From assembly GCF_905171765.1 (NCBI RefSeq), contig NC_053393.1:192351921-192415920 (forward strand): a stretch of 64,000 nt of DNA. Reading direction: 5' to 3'. Below, one piece after another: positions 9,672 through 20,608 of the stretch. The translations under genes were made by a program, and so were the position numbers. The notes below the pieces were generated by a model that worked only from the letters and a program-made list of their open reading frames with translations, had not been told where the DNA came from and ran no database searches. The stretch is from Bufo bufo. Lineage: Eukaryota; Chordata; Amphibia; Anura; Bufonidae. The stretch's first letter is position 1, and the number at the start of each line of letters is the position of its first letter.

Positions 9672-9676
9672 ACTTA

Positions 9677-10081
9677 CCTATGTGCTGAGCAAAACTGAAT
9701 ATAACACTAGTGGATTACTTTACTTGTTCTATTCTACAGCCATTGGGATATATTGTTTTTAACGTATATATTTTATTTTATTTTATTTTTCATCAAGTTG
9801 CACTTTATTTTAGCATAATAAACATTTTTTAAATCCACATGTATCCGAGTGAGTGAGTGCCTGTCAACTATTATAGAATTACCTCTCTAGACAGGGTGAG
9901 TCAATTTGAACAGTGCACCCTATCCCTTACAATTTAGCAGGAGAGCCTCCTTATTCTACTATTATCTATTTCTATTACATTTTCTGCTACTTTCATTTTC
10001 TCTGTGTATTTTGGTAAACGTTGTAGGAATATTTATAACAATGACATTAAAACTAGCTGCCTAATATTGTGAAAGTCTCCC
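9677..10081. other. Right flank of gypsy-A target repeat and AT-rich sequence
   Basis: The first 60 bp continue the repeat seen at 1268-1410. The remainder is AT-rich with no recognisable gene, ribozyme or terminal repeat. Confidence 0.6.
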
Positions 10082-10084
10082 TTA

Positions 10085-10416
10085 GGGCTCGTTCACACGA
10101 ACGTATTTTGTGTTCCGTGTACAGGCTGTTTTCTGAGTTCTACATACGGTCCATATACGGAACTATTAATTTCATTGAGTCTGCAAAAGATGCAGACAGC
10201 ACTCTGTGTGCTGTCCGCATCCGTTGCTCTGTTATGTGGCCCCGCAAAAATTATGAGTCCTGTCCTATTCTTGTCCGTTTTGCGGACAAGAATAGGCATT
10301 TCTAAAATAGGCCTCCTTTTCTGTTCCTCAAATTGCGGAAGGCCACGGGCGCCATCCGTGTTTTGCGGATCCGCAATTTGCAAACCGCAAAAAACGGCAC
10401 GGTCGTGAACGAGCCC
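10085..10416. mobile_element. PIF/Harbinger MITE, TTA duplication
   Basis: 332 bp with inverted ends GGGCTCGTTCACACGA and the 3-bp duplication TTA (10082-10084 and 10417-10419). The interior repeats CCGCAAAA and GCGGATCCGCA-type blocks in both orientations. It is non-coding. Confidence 0.9.
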
Positions 10417-10419
10417 TTA

Positions 10420-11880
10420 TGTTACAAAAAATAGCTCTTACCCATTATAGGATGGACTCCACAAGACCATGAAGGCGTCCTGAGGCATCTGGGACCAAGA
10501 AGTGGCAGCAAATTCTTCAAGTCATTTAAGTCGAGTGGTGAGTCCTCAACAGTTTGGATAGTTTTCACAACACAGCAATTCATAGATTTGCTTTACAGCA
10601 GTTTTAAAGACATAAGAAACCTTAGTCCAAAACTGACTTGGAAAATTGATTTGAAAACTGTTGGGCGGATGCTCTATGTGCAGAGGAAATTGTGCAGGGA
10701 GAGGAGGAAGGAGGAGCTCAGCTATGTCCATCACCTATTATATAGAACAGAACCTGTATGAAAAATATTATATTTTAGGATTTTATTTAACATACATAGT
10801 GACTTGAAAATTAGAAATAAAACACAAAAAAAACATACAAGGTCAACAGTGGTCACTTTAAAGATACCGTACAATCAGGTTGAAACAGAAATAATGAATG
10901 CATTAAAAATGATTCATTAAAATTAAAGTTAACAGCTCCTTATGAAATGCTATCCAATATCTGAGGCTACTATGTTACCATGCCACTTGTTTCAGTCAAC
11001 CCGAATTTCCTAGTTGGCTGTTAGCCTGAATGCCAGCTGTTCTCTCCTTGTAATTATCACACCAGGACACAGCTTCTCAACATGCGAATATTATTGTTTA
11101 TTTAGTTAATACATTTAATGATCCTTTTCAACAAAAAGAAGTGCATGCCTGTGTACTTAAAAGCAGAGGAAAAATCAACATAATTATTCTGAAAATGTTA
11201 TTCTTGCTTCTTCTAATCACATTCCCATACAGCTGTCACTTGCAGTTTTTATTGCATGGTAATTTTTCTAATCACCCCTGTTTTAGTGTTTGGACTAAAT
11301 ACACAGAAAGAAGGAAAGAAAAGCTGCTTATTGTAAGTAGTAAACACTATTTTTATGGTTTACCTACAACACCCATGCTGTTAAAAAGAATGACCTACAT
11401 TAAATTTGTTTTATTGGAGTTGTTTTTTTTATTTTCTTTGTTCCCAGAAATTTTTCAGTGTTCACGGCAAGCATCATAATAGATTGATACTTCCTGTTCT
11501 GTAAAGATCATTTCTCAGTAGTCATCTCATTTTCATCACAGGTAGGATTAAAATTTAAGGTAGCATTTCTGCTATAAAACTACATACGGACAGATCTCTT
11601 AGGATTACGTACACCATAGACAATACTTATTGGTCATAGCTCATCTGCTCCTCAACCTTGCACAATGACCTTTGCACATGTCCCAGCACAAAACTCTTTT
11701 CTATAGAAGTAACACATAATTTTCTGATTGGTTTATTTTGTTCATGTGACTACTGTAAAGCAAATCTTTGAATTGCTGTTCATATCTTAGATCAGTAGCT
11801 TAGGCAAGATGGCTTCCCCCAATTAGAGTATAAAACAGTACAATATATATATTTGATCAAGATTTGGGAAATATAAGAAA
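10420..11880. other. No recognisable gene; low-repeat sequence
   Basis: Sequence at 10452-10550 resembles a short Tc1-like fragment (low confidence). The rest has no domain, RNA gene or inverted termini I can recognise. The 112-residue frame at 11141-11479 (plus) has no motif. Confidence 0.5.
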
Positions 11881-12170
11881 TGCTTATGGAGAGTGCCTTA
11901 TATGGCTTGCGGAGTGCTCCTCTGGAATTCTGGGAAGAAAGGGATGCAAATGAGCTCTTAACAAGCTCTGCCTCTGATGCTGCCAGATGTAAGCCAGCTA
12001 TCCTTTAAGTCAATGTTCTGCCCTTTAAGAAGCCTTGAGACATGACATGGATAATAATTAAGCCACCATCTCATCTGCAGACAGCTGTTTCAGGGTGATT
12101 GCCCCTCATCAATGTAGAGCAGAGAGTACTAGCTTAACTGGGTGAGAGGCCTAGGTCAGGATTTGGGGAA
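11881..12170 (-). mobile_element. Penelope-like terminal-repeat fragment
   Basis: A stretch ending against the truncated gypsy-B LTR contains, on the minus strand, the hammerhead-like pair of motifs TTGATGA and GAAAC separated by a GGGGCAATCACCC stem-loop (12087-12112). That arrangement is typical of the terminal repeats of Penelope-like elements in amphibians and fish. Its reverse transcriptase is absent. The exact ends are uncertain. Confidence 0.6.
12081..12116 (-). ncRNA. Degenerate hammerhead ribozyme core
   Basis: On the minus strand: TTGATGA (12112-12106), a stem II candidate GGGGC..ACCCT, then GAAAC (12091-12087). The invariant first core C of CUGANGA is T, so cleavage activity is unlikely. 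Confidence 0.6.
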
Positions 12171-12175
12171 TATAT

Positions 12176-12392
12176 CTTCTCTATTTATTGTTGTTTCTCC
12201 CGCAATGCTATGCGGTTTATAGTTTCAGTTTGAGTTGTGAATAGCTGGTGTGTGGATCTCGGCTGAGTTCCTGATGCTGCCATAGTCACTTGAAGTTAAG
12301 TGTTTTCTTTCCCTAGTTTCCAGGCCTTATTCCCTCACCCCTCTCTCTCCTATGTTTGGTGTGGTGTTTCCCTCCCACACACGAACATGACA
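12176..12392 (+). repeat. Gypsy-B 5' LTR, 5'-truncated
   Basis: It matches 29603-29820 of the 3' LTR, including the TATA-like TATTTATTG and the 10-mer GCGGTTTATA at 12212-12221. The first about 160 bp of the LTR are missing and replaced by the Penelope-type fragment. Confidence 0.88.
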
Positions 12393-12404
12393 TTATAAAT
12401 CGCC
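12393..12404 (+). promoter_or_regulatory. Gypsy-B primer-binding site, self-complementary to the transcript start
   Basis: TTATAAATCGCC follows the LTR end. TATAAATCGC pairs with GCGGTTTATA of the LTR (12212-12221, 29640-29649) at all ten positions if one G-U pair is allowed. There is no tRNA-type TGG. Confidence 0.72.
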
Positions 12405-12411
12405 AAAACCG

Positions 12412-12640
12412 TAATTTTCAGTTCTGCTGAGATCTTTTGCTCTGCGTTTAGGAGGTGGGCTACGGATACTGAGTGGAATGATCCGGCTCTCCGTAGTCAG
12501 TTCTGTCAGGGATTATCAGAGAGGATGAAGGACACTTTGGCCTTTCATGAGAATCCTGAGTCTCTGGAAGCCGCTATGTCTCTTGCAGTACGCATTATTA
12601 GACGCCTGAGAGAGAGAGAGATCTAGGCGCCACCCACTCT
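12412..12640 (+). pseudogene. Gypsy-B gag remnant
   Basis: A short plus-strand piece encodes the C-terminal half of the capsid domain, with residues matching gypsy-A Gag from the SAEI(Y/F)CS segment through LSER(L/M)KD and RRLRERE. The N-terminal half is deleted, because the primer site is followed within about 20 bp by mid-gag sequence. Downstream frames are broken and no zinc knuckle is clear. Confidence 0.8.
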
Positions 12641-13039
12641 CAGGACATTCTATCTATCACTAATGTATAGTCTTCCTCTGACACTTTGGTCGAAAATACT
12701 CCTGGATTTATGTCTGGGGACGAAACCAAGCAATTAGGGGGAGCTACGGATGTAGTAGAGTTAACACTCTACATTTATGAGACGTGTTATCTAAACTAAA
12801 TGCGTTAAGCAAACACCTTCAATTGATTTTCATGGGCTTTTGTCTCAAGATAACGCGATGAGTTAAGAAATTTGAGTTAAGAGCTTGAGTGCTAACCCTG
12901 CTACATCTGTACTCCTGGATCTACTTTTAAGCATATAAGTCGTAGGAAGGGAGTGTGTTTTTTCTGCAGACAAAAAGGACATTTTATCGATGTATGTCTA
13001 ATTCCCATCTGATTCTTGTAGGGGTGAGAGGGGAGTCAG

Positions 13040-13480
13040 AGAACGTGCATTTATCTTTGACTGGTAGTACCCGATTTCTCCTGACTGCCGAGGTGGAGCT
13101 AGAGTCCAAGACTGTGGGGATTTAGGTGTTTATCGACATCGGGACAGGGGTGAACCTGATTGATGCTCAGTTCGTCCGTATGCACGAGTTGTCTCCAAGT
13201 GCATTAGAGAAAAACATTTCCATTTTTGCTATTGATTCTGCACATCTAACTCAGAAGTGTTTATCTCAGATGGTGCATGAGATCTGATTAAGAGTGGGTG
13301 ACTTTCATCAGGAATTCATCTCGTGTTTTGTTTTGGAGGGTCTCCCTGCTCCGTTGGTTCTGGGTTTACCGTGGTTAAGCAAGCACTATCCAACCATCGA
13401 TTAGCAAGCTAGACAGATTCTGGATTGGGGTGATTATTGCCTTGACAATTGTCTGAATATATCTTTTTCTGCTTTAACCA
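13040..13480 (+). pseudogene. Gypsy-B protease remnant
   Basis: Plus-strand sequence around 13125-13180 encodes a retropepsin-like segment in which the active-site triad reads D-I-G (FIDIGTGVNLID) where D-S/T-G is required. A stop codon lies just upstream. The following residues align with the protease-to-RT linker of gypsy-A. The protease is dead by both changes. Confidence 0.78.
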
Positions 13481-14460
13481 CTAAAACATTACCCTCTTAT
13501 ACCGTATATCTGATTTTGCCAATGTATTTTCTGAAAGTGGATGCCAGGATTTACCTCCGCATCGGGAATATGATTGTCCTATCAACTTTATTCCTGGAGC
13601 TAAGTTGCCCAAATCTAGGTTTTATAACCTTTCTGTTCCCGAAAGAACGGCCATGAGAGAGTATATTACCGAGAGTTTGGCTAAAGAACACATAAGACCT
13701 TCCAAATCTCCAGTGGAAGCAGGGTTTTTCTTTGTTAAAAAAAAAGGATGGAACTTTTAGGCCATGTATGGATTTCTGTGAGCTCAATTGGATTACTGTC
13801 CGTGATCCTTACCCCCTTCCTTTGGTTCCTGATTTGTTTAACCAGATTGTTGATGCCAAGGTGTTCTTCAAGTTGGACTTAAAGGGGCATATAATCTGGT
13901 CAGTATTAAGGAAGGGGATGAATGGAAGACGACTTTTAATACCCCAGAGGGTCACTTTGAGAACCTGGTCATGCCTTTTGGGTTGACCAATGCTCCTGCG
14001 GTTTTCCAGCATTTTGTGAATTACATTTTTTATCACCTGGTGGGGAGGTTTGTTGTCGTGTATTTGGGATGACATACTAATTTATTCTCCAGACGTGAAG
14101 ACTCATCAGGATCACGTTAGACAGGTGTTACAAATCCTAACAGATAATAAATTGTATGCAAAATTAGAGAAGTGTGTTTTTGCTGAACGTGAGGTGCAAT
14201 TCTTGGGCTACCTGCTGTCATCTTCAGGTTTTCGAATGGAACCAGAGAAAGTCCGTGCTGTATTGGACTGGGATCGACCTGAAAATCTGAAGGCTCTTAT
14301 GCGGTTTTTGGGGTTCACAAACTATTAACAAAAATATTTTCAGAACTATTCGACAGTGGTGAAACCCTTAACTGACATGACTAAGAAAGAGACAGATGTT
14401 TCAGTGTGGTCTGATTCGGCATTGCGAGCCTTTTACTGCTGTTAAGGAGTGCTTCGCTTC
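13480..14460 (+). pseudogene. Gypsy-B reverse transcriptase
   Basis: Frames 13732-13986 and 14050-14328 carry the linker, fingers ([16 protein letters not shown]), palm A (FFKLDLKG) and thumb (RFLGFTNY) segments. The YxDD region is shifted by one extra G, so the paired aspartates survive in a different frame (WDDILIYS). The palm piece at about 13975-14045 ([11 protein letters not shown]) is in a third frame. Homology continues to about 14580, where an inverted duplication begins. Confidence 0.88.
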
Positions 14461-14506
14461 TGTCCCTATATTGGTGCAGCCGGATGTATCACAACCTTTA
14501 ATTGTA

Positions 14507-14678
14507 GAAGTTGACGTGTCCGAGGTGGGGGTAGAAGCAGTCTTATCGCAGGGCCCGTCACCTGGTAAATGGCACCCATGTGCATTTTTTTTGAAAAAAA
14601 TGCACATGGGTGCCATTTACCAGGTGACGGGCCCTGCGATAAGACTGCTTCTACCCCCACCTCGGACACGTCAACTTC
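14507..14678. repeat. Inverted duplication (palindrome) of an RT/RNase H segment
   Basis: The 80-odd bp encoding the segment around EVGVEAVLSQGPSPGKW is followed immediately by its reverse complement, meeting near 14593 in a run of T, G and A. The arms differ at almost no position. It can be a fold-back repair product or an assembly or long-read artefact. Confidence 0.85.
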
Positions 14679-14708
14679 ACGTCAACTTTCTAAAAAACTC
14701 TCTGCCGC

Positions 14709-15338
14709 TGTAACGGTCACGTCCACACACACACAGGGGGAAGGATAGTGACCACTGCGCTCCACCCTCACCCCTGGCCCTGCCTACTTGCCTCACGAGT
14801 CCTGATGACAGGGGACAACTGGACGACAGTCCCTAACTTAGGATACGTGCAGGGAAGACAGACAAGACAAAATACGGAACATGAACGGACCGGGTAAGGA
14901 CCAAGAGAGCTACGCAGTACAAAGGGTTAAGCAAAGAATGGTCAGGAGAAGCCGGGGTCAAAAACCAGGAGAGTAGAGAAGTACAAGAGGAGTCCTAAGA
15001 GAGTAGTCAGGTGGGAGCCGAGGTCACAATACCAGGACGGATGCGCAGTACAGGAGTAGCAGGCAAAAGGATCGTCAGGGAAAGGAATCAGGTGAGTATT
15101 CAGTAGTCCAACAAATAGCCAGGAACCTAGAAATTAACAGGCAACCTGTGGCTAGCAGGCTGCCTGTATTTATAGTGGGGAGTGAGGGTCATGTGACGTG
15201 GCCAGACTTAGGAGCAGGGAGCCACCCAGCAGTAAAGCCGCCCTGGGAATGAGGTCAAACACAGATCCTCATTCCCAAAGCTAAGCAACAGTTCTGTGGG
15301 CAATGGGGGACCGAGTGCACCTTCGGAACCCCGTTACA
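14709..15338 (-). mobile_element. Solo LTR in gypsy-B
   Basis: 630 bp, TGTAACGG to CCGTTACA, flanked by the 5-bp duplication GCCGC (14704-14708 and 15339-15343). On the minus strand the promoter-proximal block (GTCACATGACCC then CACTATAAATA) matches the plus-strand LTR at 49153-49839, so they are one family. No internal domain remains. Confidence 0.9.
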
Positions 15339-15343
15339 GCCGC

Positions 15344-16464
15344 CGAGAGAAATTACGATTTGGGTAATAGAGAGTTGCTGGCCATTAAGTTGGCTTTTGA
15401 GGAATGGCATCATTGGTTGGAAGGGGCGATTTATTCGAGTCAGATAACTAGATGGTCTTTGTTTTTCACCAGATTCAATTTCATTGTCACTTATCTTCCT
15501 GGGGTTAAGAACGTTGAGGCAGATGCCTTGTCACGTCATTTTCCTGGAGGTTGTGATTTTGAAAATCCAAATCCGATACCGTCGGAAGGGGTGGTGATAT
15601 CCGCTCTATACCCTGACCTAGAGGTGAAGGTGTTAGAGGCTCAGGGAGATGTACCGGAGTCTTGCCCCTCTTGGAAATTGTATGTTTCAGCAGAATTGCG
15701 TTATTAGGTGTTTGAGGAACATCACTGTACGGTTCTTACGGGACACCCTGGGAGTAGATCCACTGCCGGCCTCATCTCTCGTAGATTCTGGTGGCCGGAG
15801 TTGGTTAAGGGTGTTGAGGACTATGTGTTGGCCTGTAGTATCTGTGCTCGCGCTAAGATGACACATACTCGACCTTCTGGAACCCTACTTCCATTCCCCA
15901 TACCTTCCAGACCATGGACTCACTTGTCTATGGATTTTATTACTGATCTGCCTAATTCATCTGGAAAGACAGTTATTCTGGTGGTAGTTGAGTTTTAGTA
16001 AAATGGTGCACGTTATAACATTGCCTAGCCTACCTAATGCTAAAACATTTGCGCAAGTGTTTGTTGACAACCTTGTGAAACTTCATGGCATTCCCTCTGA
16101 CGTGGTCTCGGATCGTGGGACTCAGTTTGTGTCCAGATTCTGGAAGACGTTCTGTACTCGGCTGAGAGTACAACTGTCTTTTTCTTCTGCTTTTCATCCT
16201 CAGACGAATGGACAGATGGAACACACTAATCAAAGTCTGGATACTTACTTAAGATGTTTTGTCTCTGAGAACCAGGAGGAATGGTCCATGTTTTTGTCTT
16301 TGGCAGAGTTTGCCATAAAACATAGACAGGAGTCCACTGGTAAGTCGCCATTTTTTGGAGCATATGGGTTTCACCCGCAATTTGGCACATTCTCTGGTTC
16401 AGATACTTCTGGTATCCCTGAGGAGGAATGTTTTTCGTCATCATTGTGTTCTTTATGGAGGTAA
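15344..16464 (+). pseudogene. Gypsy-B RNase H and integrase
   Basis: Plus-strand frames 15303-15707, 15708-15998 and 15988-16464 encode the end of RNase H (partial), the integrase zinc finger (HHCTVLTGHPG and CSICARAK) and the catalytic core. Acidic residues lie in MDFITDLP and SDRGTQFVSRFW, followed by an NGQMEHTNQ segment where gypsy-A has NGQTERVNQ. The third acidic residue is shifted or substituted in context. Frame breaks at 15705 (stop) and 15995. The region retained here between FSKM and VKLHG is the part missing from gypsy-A. Confidence 0.88.
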
Positions 16465-16801
16465 ATGCAAAATAACTTGATGAATATGGGCAACAAGTAT
16501 AAACCTGTGGCTAACAGGAAATGTATAAATGGTCCTGACGTAAGTGTGGGTGATTTTGTGTGGCTGTCCACGAGAAATATTAAGTTGAAGGTTACTTCTT
16601 GGAAGTTGGGTCCAAGGTTTATTGGTCCATATAAGATCACTGCCATTATTAATCCTGTAGCTTTTCATCTTGAACTTCCTCAGGCTCTGAAAATTTTAAA
16701 GAGATATGTTGAACCTTTGGAGTCGTACCTTTTGCCACCAGCTCCTGTCATGGTGGACGGCAGTTTGGAATTCCAGATCGCCAAGTTTATTGACTCACGA
16801 G
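16465..16801 (+). pseudogene. Gypsy-B integrase C-terminus, chromodomain first half
   Basis: The frame carries the GPY/F-type segment LGPRFIGPYKI and then the start of the chromodomain (LEFQIAKFIDSR). It is cut at CTCACGAG, the 8-bp duplication that reappears at 29262-29269. The other half of the domain follows at 29270. Confidence 0.9.
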
Positions 16802-17258
16802 TAGAGTTGAGAGAACACCTGGATGTTCGGGTTCGACGGGTTCGGCCGAACTTCAGAAAAAAGTTTGAGTTCGGAAACCGAACTTGACCCGAATCATTAA
16901 AGTCAATAGGGACCTGAACTTTTGAGCACTAAAATGGCTGTAAAAATGTCATGGAAAGGGTTAGAGGGCTGCAAATGGCATCAAAATGTGGTTAAGAGCA
17001 TGGCAAGTGCTCTGCAAACAAATGTGGATAGGGAAATGACTTAAAATAACATAAAATACGTAAAAATAAAAAATAATAATCTTGATCTAGGAGGACTAGG
17101 TCCATATGGAGTAGGAGGCTAAGGAGGCGGTAGATGTGGCAGTGTAGGTGGAAGCGGGGGTGGAGGAGGAAGAGGTAGCCTACACTGCCTTTTGGTTTTA
17201 AATTTATTTTTATTTTTTTAAATTAGGGTACACCCCAAAACATTGGAAAATATAACCT

Positions 17259-17462
17259 GTGATAACCCCTTCCAGTCGTGCTAAACACACGTTCAGACAA
17301 TACACTGGCTGCAGGGTAGGCCAGCACCTCAAAGGGGTAAAGGGCAAGCTCAGGCCATGTGCCCAATTTGGAGGCCCAGAAGTTGCAGGGGCTGACCCCT
17401 GTCAGTCAGTTCGTGTAGGCGTGTGCACACTTACTGCCCCACTATGTCGCACGTCCCTGTGA
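17259..17462 (+). repeat. Duplicate of the transposase 3' region at 18790-18960
   Basis: About 170 bp, from GTGCTAAACACACGTTCAG through GTGTAGGCGTGTGCACAC, recur at 18797-18945 with small changes in the same orientation. The copy at 18719-18994 belongs to the transposase-like frame. This one is a partial internal duplication. Confidence 0.75.
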
Positions 17463-18025
17463 TGTTCACGATCCAATTTGATATCTGCTCTATCAACTTT
17501 CGATGTTCTTTTATGCGCCTACCATGGTGATCACGGGTGGCGGGGAATCGGGGTTCCACGCTGGAGAAGGAGTGTGAGAAAGAGAGACCACATCCAAGGG
17601 AGGATACATTTTTTCAAATTTAAAATTATAGAGCGGAATTATGGGACAAATTATTAAAGCGTGAAAGTGGGACAACTTTTAGTGGGACAAGGATGTGGCG
17701 CGCATTAATTAATGAAGAATTTATTAAATGTTATTCCCTGTCAACTATGCAGAGCAGGGGTTTCTATCCAGCAAAATTTGAAAAATGTCACCTGACAATG
17801 TAATTGACGATTTTTTTAAATTTATGTTCCTGTCACCTATGTAGAGGTGCCCCAGTGACATCCACCATCCATTTGGATATCTTCTCTATCAACTTTCGAT
17901 GTTCTTTTCTGAGCCTACCATGTTGATCACGGTTATCGGCGAATCAGGGTTCCACGCCGGAGAGGGAGCGTGAGAAAAAGAGACCAAATTTAAGGGAGAT
18001 AAATTAATAAAAAAAATTTGGGGAT

Positions 18026-18345
18026 CGAGCGGAAATATGGGAAAAGTTATTGAGGCGCAAATGTGGGACAAATTACAGAAGCCCAAATGTGGGACAAAAG
18101 AGTAAAGCGGAAATATGGAAAAAGTTATTGAGGCGCAAATGTGGGACAAACTACAGAAGCCCAAATGTGTGCCAAAAGAGTAAAGCGGAAATATGGGAAA
18201 AGTTATTGAGGTGCAAATGTGGGACAAATTACAGAAGCCCAAATATGGGCCAAAAGAGTAAAGCGGAAATGTGGGACAAAGTATTGAAGCGCAAATGTTG
18301 GTCAAATGAGTAAAGCGGAAATGTGGGACAAATTATTGAAGCGCA
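18026..18345 (+). repeat. 78-bp minisatellite inside the outer hAT
   Basis: The motif AAAGCGGAAAT(A/G)TGG recurs at 18104, 18182 and 18260 (exact 78-bp spacing), with partial units before and after. The minus-strand repetitive frame (CHICASITFPIFPLYSFG-like repeats) is a by-product of the array. Confidence 0.88.
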
Positions 18346-18718
18346 AATGTGGTACAACTTGTTAAAGTTTAAGCATTTAATCAAAGGAGGTGGTAGTAGT
18401 AGTGAAATTACATAAAATAAAATATGTACAAATAAAAAAAAAAAAATTGATTTATGAGGTGGAGTTCCATATGGAGTAGGAGTTTGAGGAGGAGGTGGAT
18501 CTAGCGGTGTAGGTGGAATCGGTGGTGGAGGACGAGGTAGCCAACACTGGTTTTTGGTTTTATTTTTTATTATGGTACACTCCGAAAGAGTGTGAAATAT
18601 CCAAAATACAAGAATGAGCAATTGCGCTGTAGTATAACAATGGCTGGTTAGTGCCGGTATACATGTCTATTCTGCACAAGGTACGGACAAGTCCTGTGGG
18701 ATCCATGCCTGTTTCATT

Positions 18719-20110
18719 TTAATGAACGTGAGCTTGTCCACATTGGCTGTGGACAGGCGGCTGCCTTTTTTTTTGTGATGACGCCCCCTGCCGTGCTAAA
18801 CACACGTTCAGATAATACACTGGCTGCAGGGCAGGCCAGCACCTCCAAGGCGTGAAGGGCAAGCTCAGGCCATGTGCCCAATTTGGAGACCCAGAAGTTG
18901 AAGGGGCAGACCTGTCATTCAGTACGTGTAGGCGTGTGCACACATACTGCTCCACCATGTTGGTGAAATGCTGCCTCCTGTTAAGACGTTCCATATAAGC
19001 TGGTGGTGCTGCTTGTTGTGGTGTGCTGACAAAGCTTTTTCACATTTCGGCCATGCTAACCCTGCCTTCTGAGGTGCCCCACCTGCATTATTGACCTCTT
19101 TCTCGTCCTCTGCCTTCGCCTTGTGCTTCCACTGTGCCCCCGCTGTCAGGTGGAAATGCCACCAGCAGTGCGTCTACCAGCGTGCGCTTGTACTCGCGCA
19201 TCTTACGATCACACTCCAGTGACGGAATTAAGGACAGTACGTTGTCCTTGTAATGGGGATCTAAAACGTGGCCACCCAGTAATCAGCACAAGTTAGAATG
19301 TGGGCAACTCGGCGATCGTGGCGGAGACACTGCAGCATGTAATCGCTCATGTGTGCCAGGCTGCCCAGAGGCAGCGAAAAGCTGTCCTCTGTGGAAGGTG
19401 TATCGTCGGTGTCCTCTGTATCCCCCCATCCATGCACCAGTGATGGCCATGAGCTGGTCTGGGTGCCACCCTGCTGTGAACATGGTTCCTCCTCCTCCAT
19501 CTCCTCCTCCTCATCCTCCACCTCGTCATCCTCCAGAACTGTGCCCTGGCTGGACAATTGTGTACATGGCGTTTGTGGGTGCAGGAACCCACCCTCGGAG
19601 CCACTTGGGAATGACTGGCCGGAAACCCTACGAAATGATCCCTCTTCCTCCTCCTCCTCTTGTGCCACATCCTCTTCCATCATCGCCAGCAGCGTTTTTT
19701 CAAGGAGGCATAGAAGTGGGATAGTAACGCTGAGAACGGCGTTATCGGCACTGGCCTTGTTGGTGGAGTGCTCGAAACAGCGCAACAAGGAACACAGGTC
19801 TCGCATGGAGGCCCAGTCATTGGTGGTGAAGTGGTGCTGTTCCGCCGAGCGACTCACCCATGCATGCACACCACCAGGCCGGGCTTGAGGCTCACTGGCA
19901 CCAACCACTCATCGGTCAGCTCCTGCGTGGTGTGGGGTTTGTCCCCCAAACAGATAAGTTTTAAAACTGCCTGCTGTCGTTTTCCCCTGGCTGTGCTGAA
20001 GTTGGTGCTGAAGGTTTTACGCTGACCAGATGAGGAGCTGGTAGAGGATGAGGAAGCAGATTAGGAGGAGGAAGCAACAGGAGGCAAACTGAAGCGCTCT
20101 GCAATCCTCG
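18719..20110 (-). pseudogene. Outer hAT transposase, C-terminal part
   Basis: Minus-strand frames 19261-19908 and 18719-18994 match the C-terminal region of BED-type hAT transposases. A segment WASMRDLCSLLRCFEHSTNKASADNA resembles the part before the dimerisation domain, and a run of glutamates (MEEDVAQEEEEEEG) comes from a GAG-rich expansion. A further acidic tract lies at about 19480-19540. The two frames are not continuous and stops separate them. The transposase would bind the TAGAG(A/T)TGAGCG ends and cut and paste the element, but this copy cannot encode a whole protein. Confidence 0.78.
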
Positions 20111-20149
20111 GTGGTGGAAGGACATGTGCCAAACTGCTATCCGTTTACT

Positions 20150-20605
20150 TAAACACTACTGCCTGCACGGCTACTAACCACTCTTGTCCCAGACTAATAA
20201 AACATAACTTTTACTTATTCATGTTTAAAACTGGTGAAATAATATATTGTGAGCTACCTAAAGGGTTAAAAACACTGTGCCCCATGAGACTTGCTGCGTG
20301 TAAGGGGTCAATAGGGTATATAGGTTGGCGGGCGTGCACTAACACCGCTCAACCATACACCATCATCCCAGCTGTATAAACAAGTTCAATACTGTGCCTG
20401 ATATCTACTTGGCCCCCGTATCTGGGGTATATACACCAAAGTTAGATGAGCCTGATGGCAACATGTGTTATTGTATCAGGCACATAGATCACTGCAATAG
20501 CTCAATAGGGTCAGCAGATTAAAACCTAGATTCCGCCCCCCAACATGTTTCGCCAGCTATTCTGGCTTCATCAGGGGTATCGGGCCTTAGGCCCAGCCGC
20601 CACTG
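20150..20605 (-). mobile_element. Penelope-like terminal repeat inserted in the hAT transposase
   Basis: This block splits the transposase between the DMWTS segment (20609 onward) and the downstream part. It contains on the minus strand an apparently intact hammerhead core at 20547-20574. No reverse transcriptase is present, so it is a partial or solo terminal repeat. The ends are approximate. Confidence 0.72.
20535..20585 (-). ncRNA. Hammerhead ribozyme core
   Basis: Minus strand: CTGATGA (20574-20568), a stem II of AGCCAG and CTGGC closing an AATAG loop, then GAAAC (20551-20547). All invariant core bases of the CUGANGA...GAAA type are present. Minimal hammerheads of this form are known in Penelope-like elements. 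Confidence 0.78.
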
Positions 20606-20608
20606 CAT

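Larger units (their letters stand above)
1411..9676 (-). mobile_element. Gypsy-A: near full-length Ty3/gypsy (Tf1/sushi-type chromovirus) with target duplication
   Basis: Two LTRs (1416-1947 and 9141-9671) begin TGTCAC and end GTGACA and are flanked by the same 5 bp, ACTTA (1411-1415 and 9672-9676). The element is read on the minus strand: gag near 9113, then protease, reverse transcriptase, RNase H, integrase and a chromodomain ending near 1950. The LTRs differ by about 13 substitutions and one indel over 531 bp by eye, so insertion was fairly recent in genomic terms. The interior carries three later insertions (4796-5632, 5754-6677, 6852-8117), a short hAT-like piece at 8229-8300, and several frameshifts and a catalytic change, so it is dead. 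Together with gypsy-B it shows a self-priming primer site rather than a tRNA site. Confidence 0.95.

Noticed and set aside
11141..11479. 112-residue plus-strand frame
   Set aside because: Low-complexity AT-rich sequence, no motif.
19349..19888. Serine-rich plus-strand frame
   Set aside because: Antisense shadow of the glutamate-rich hAT transposase frame.
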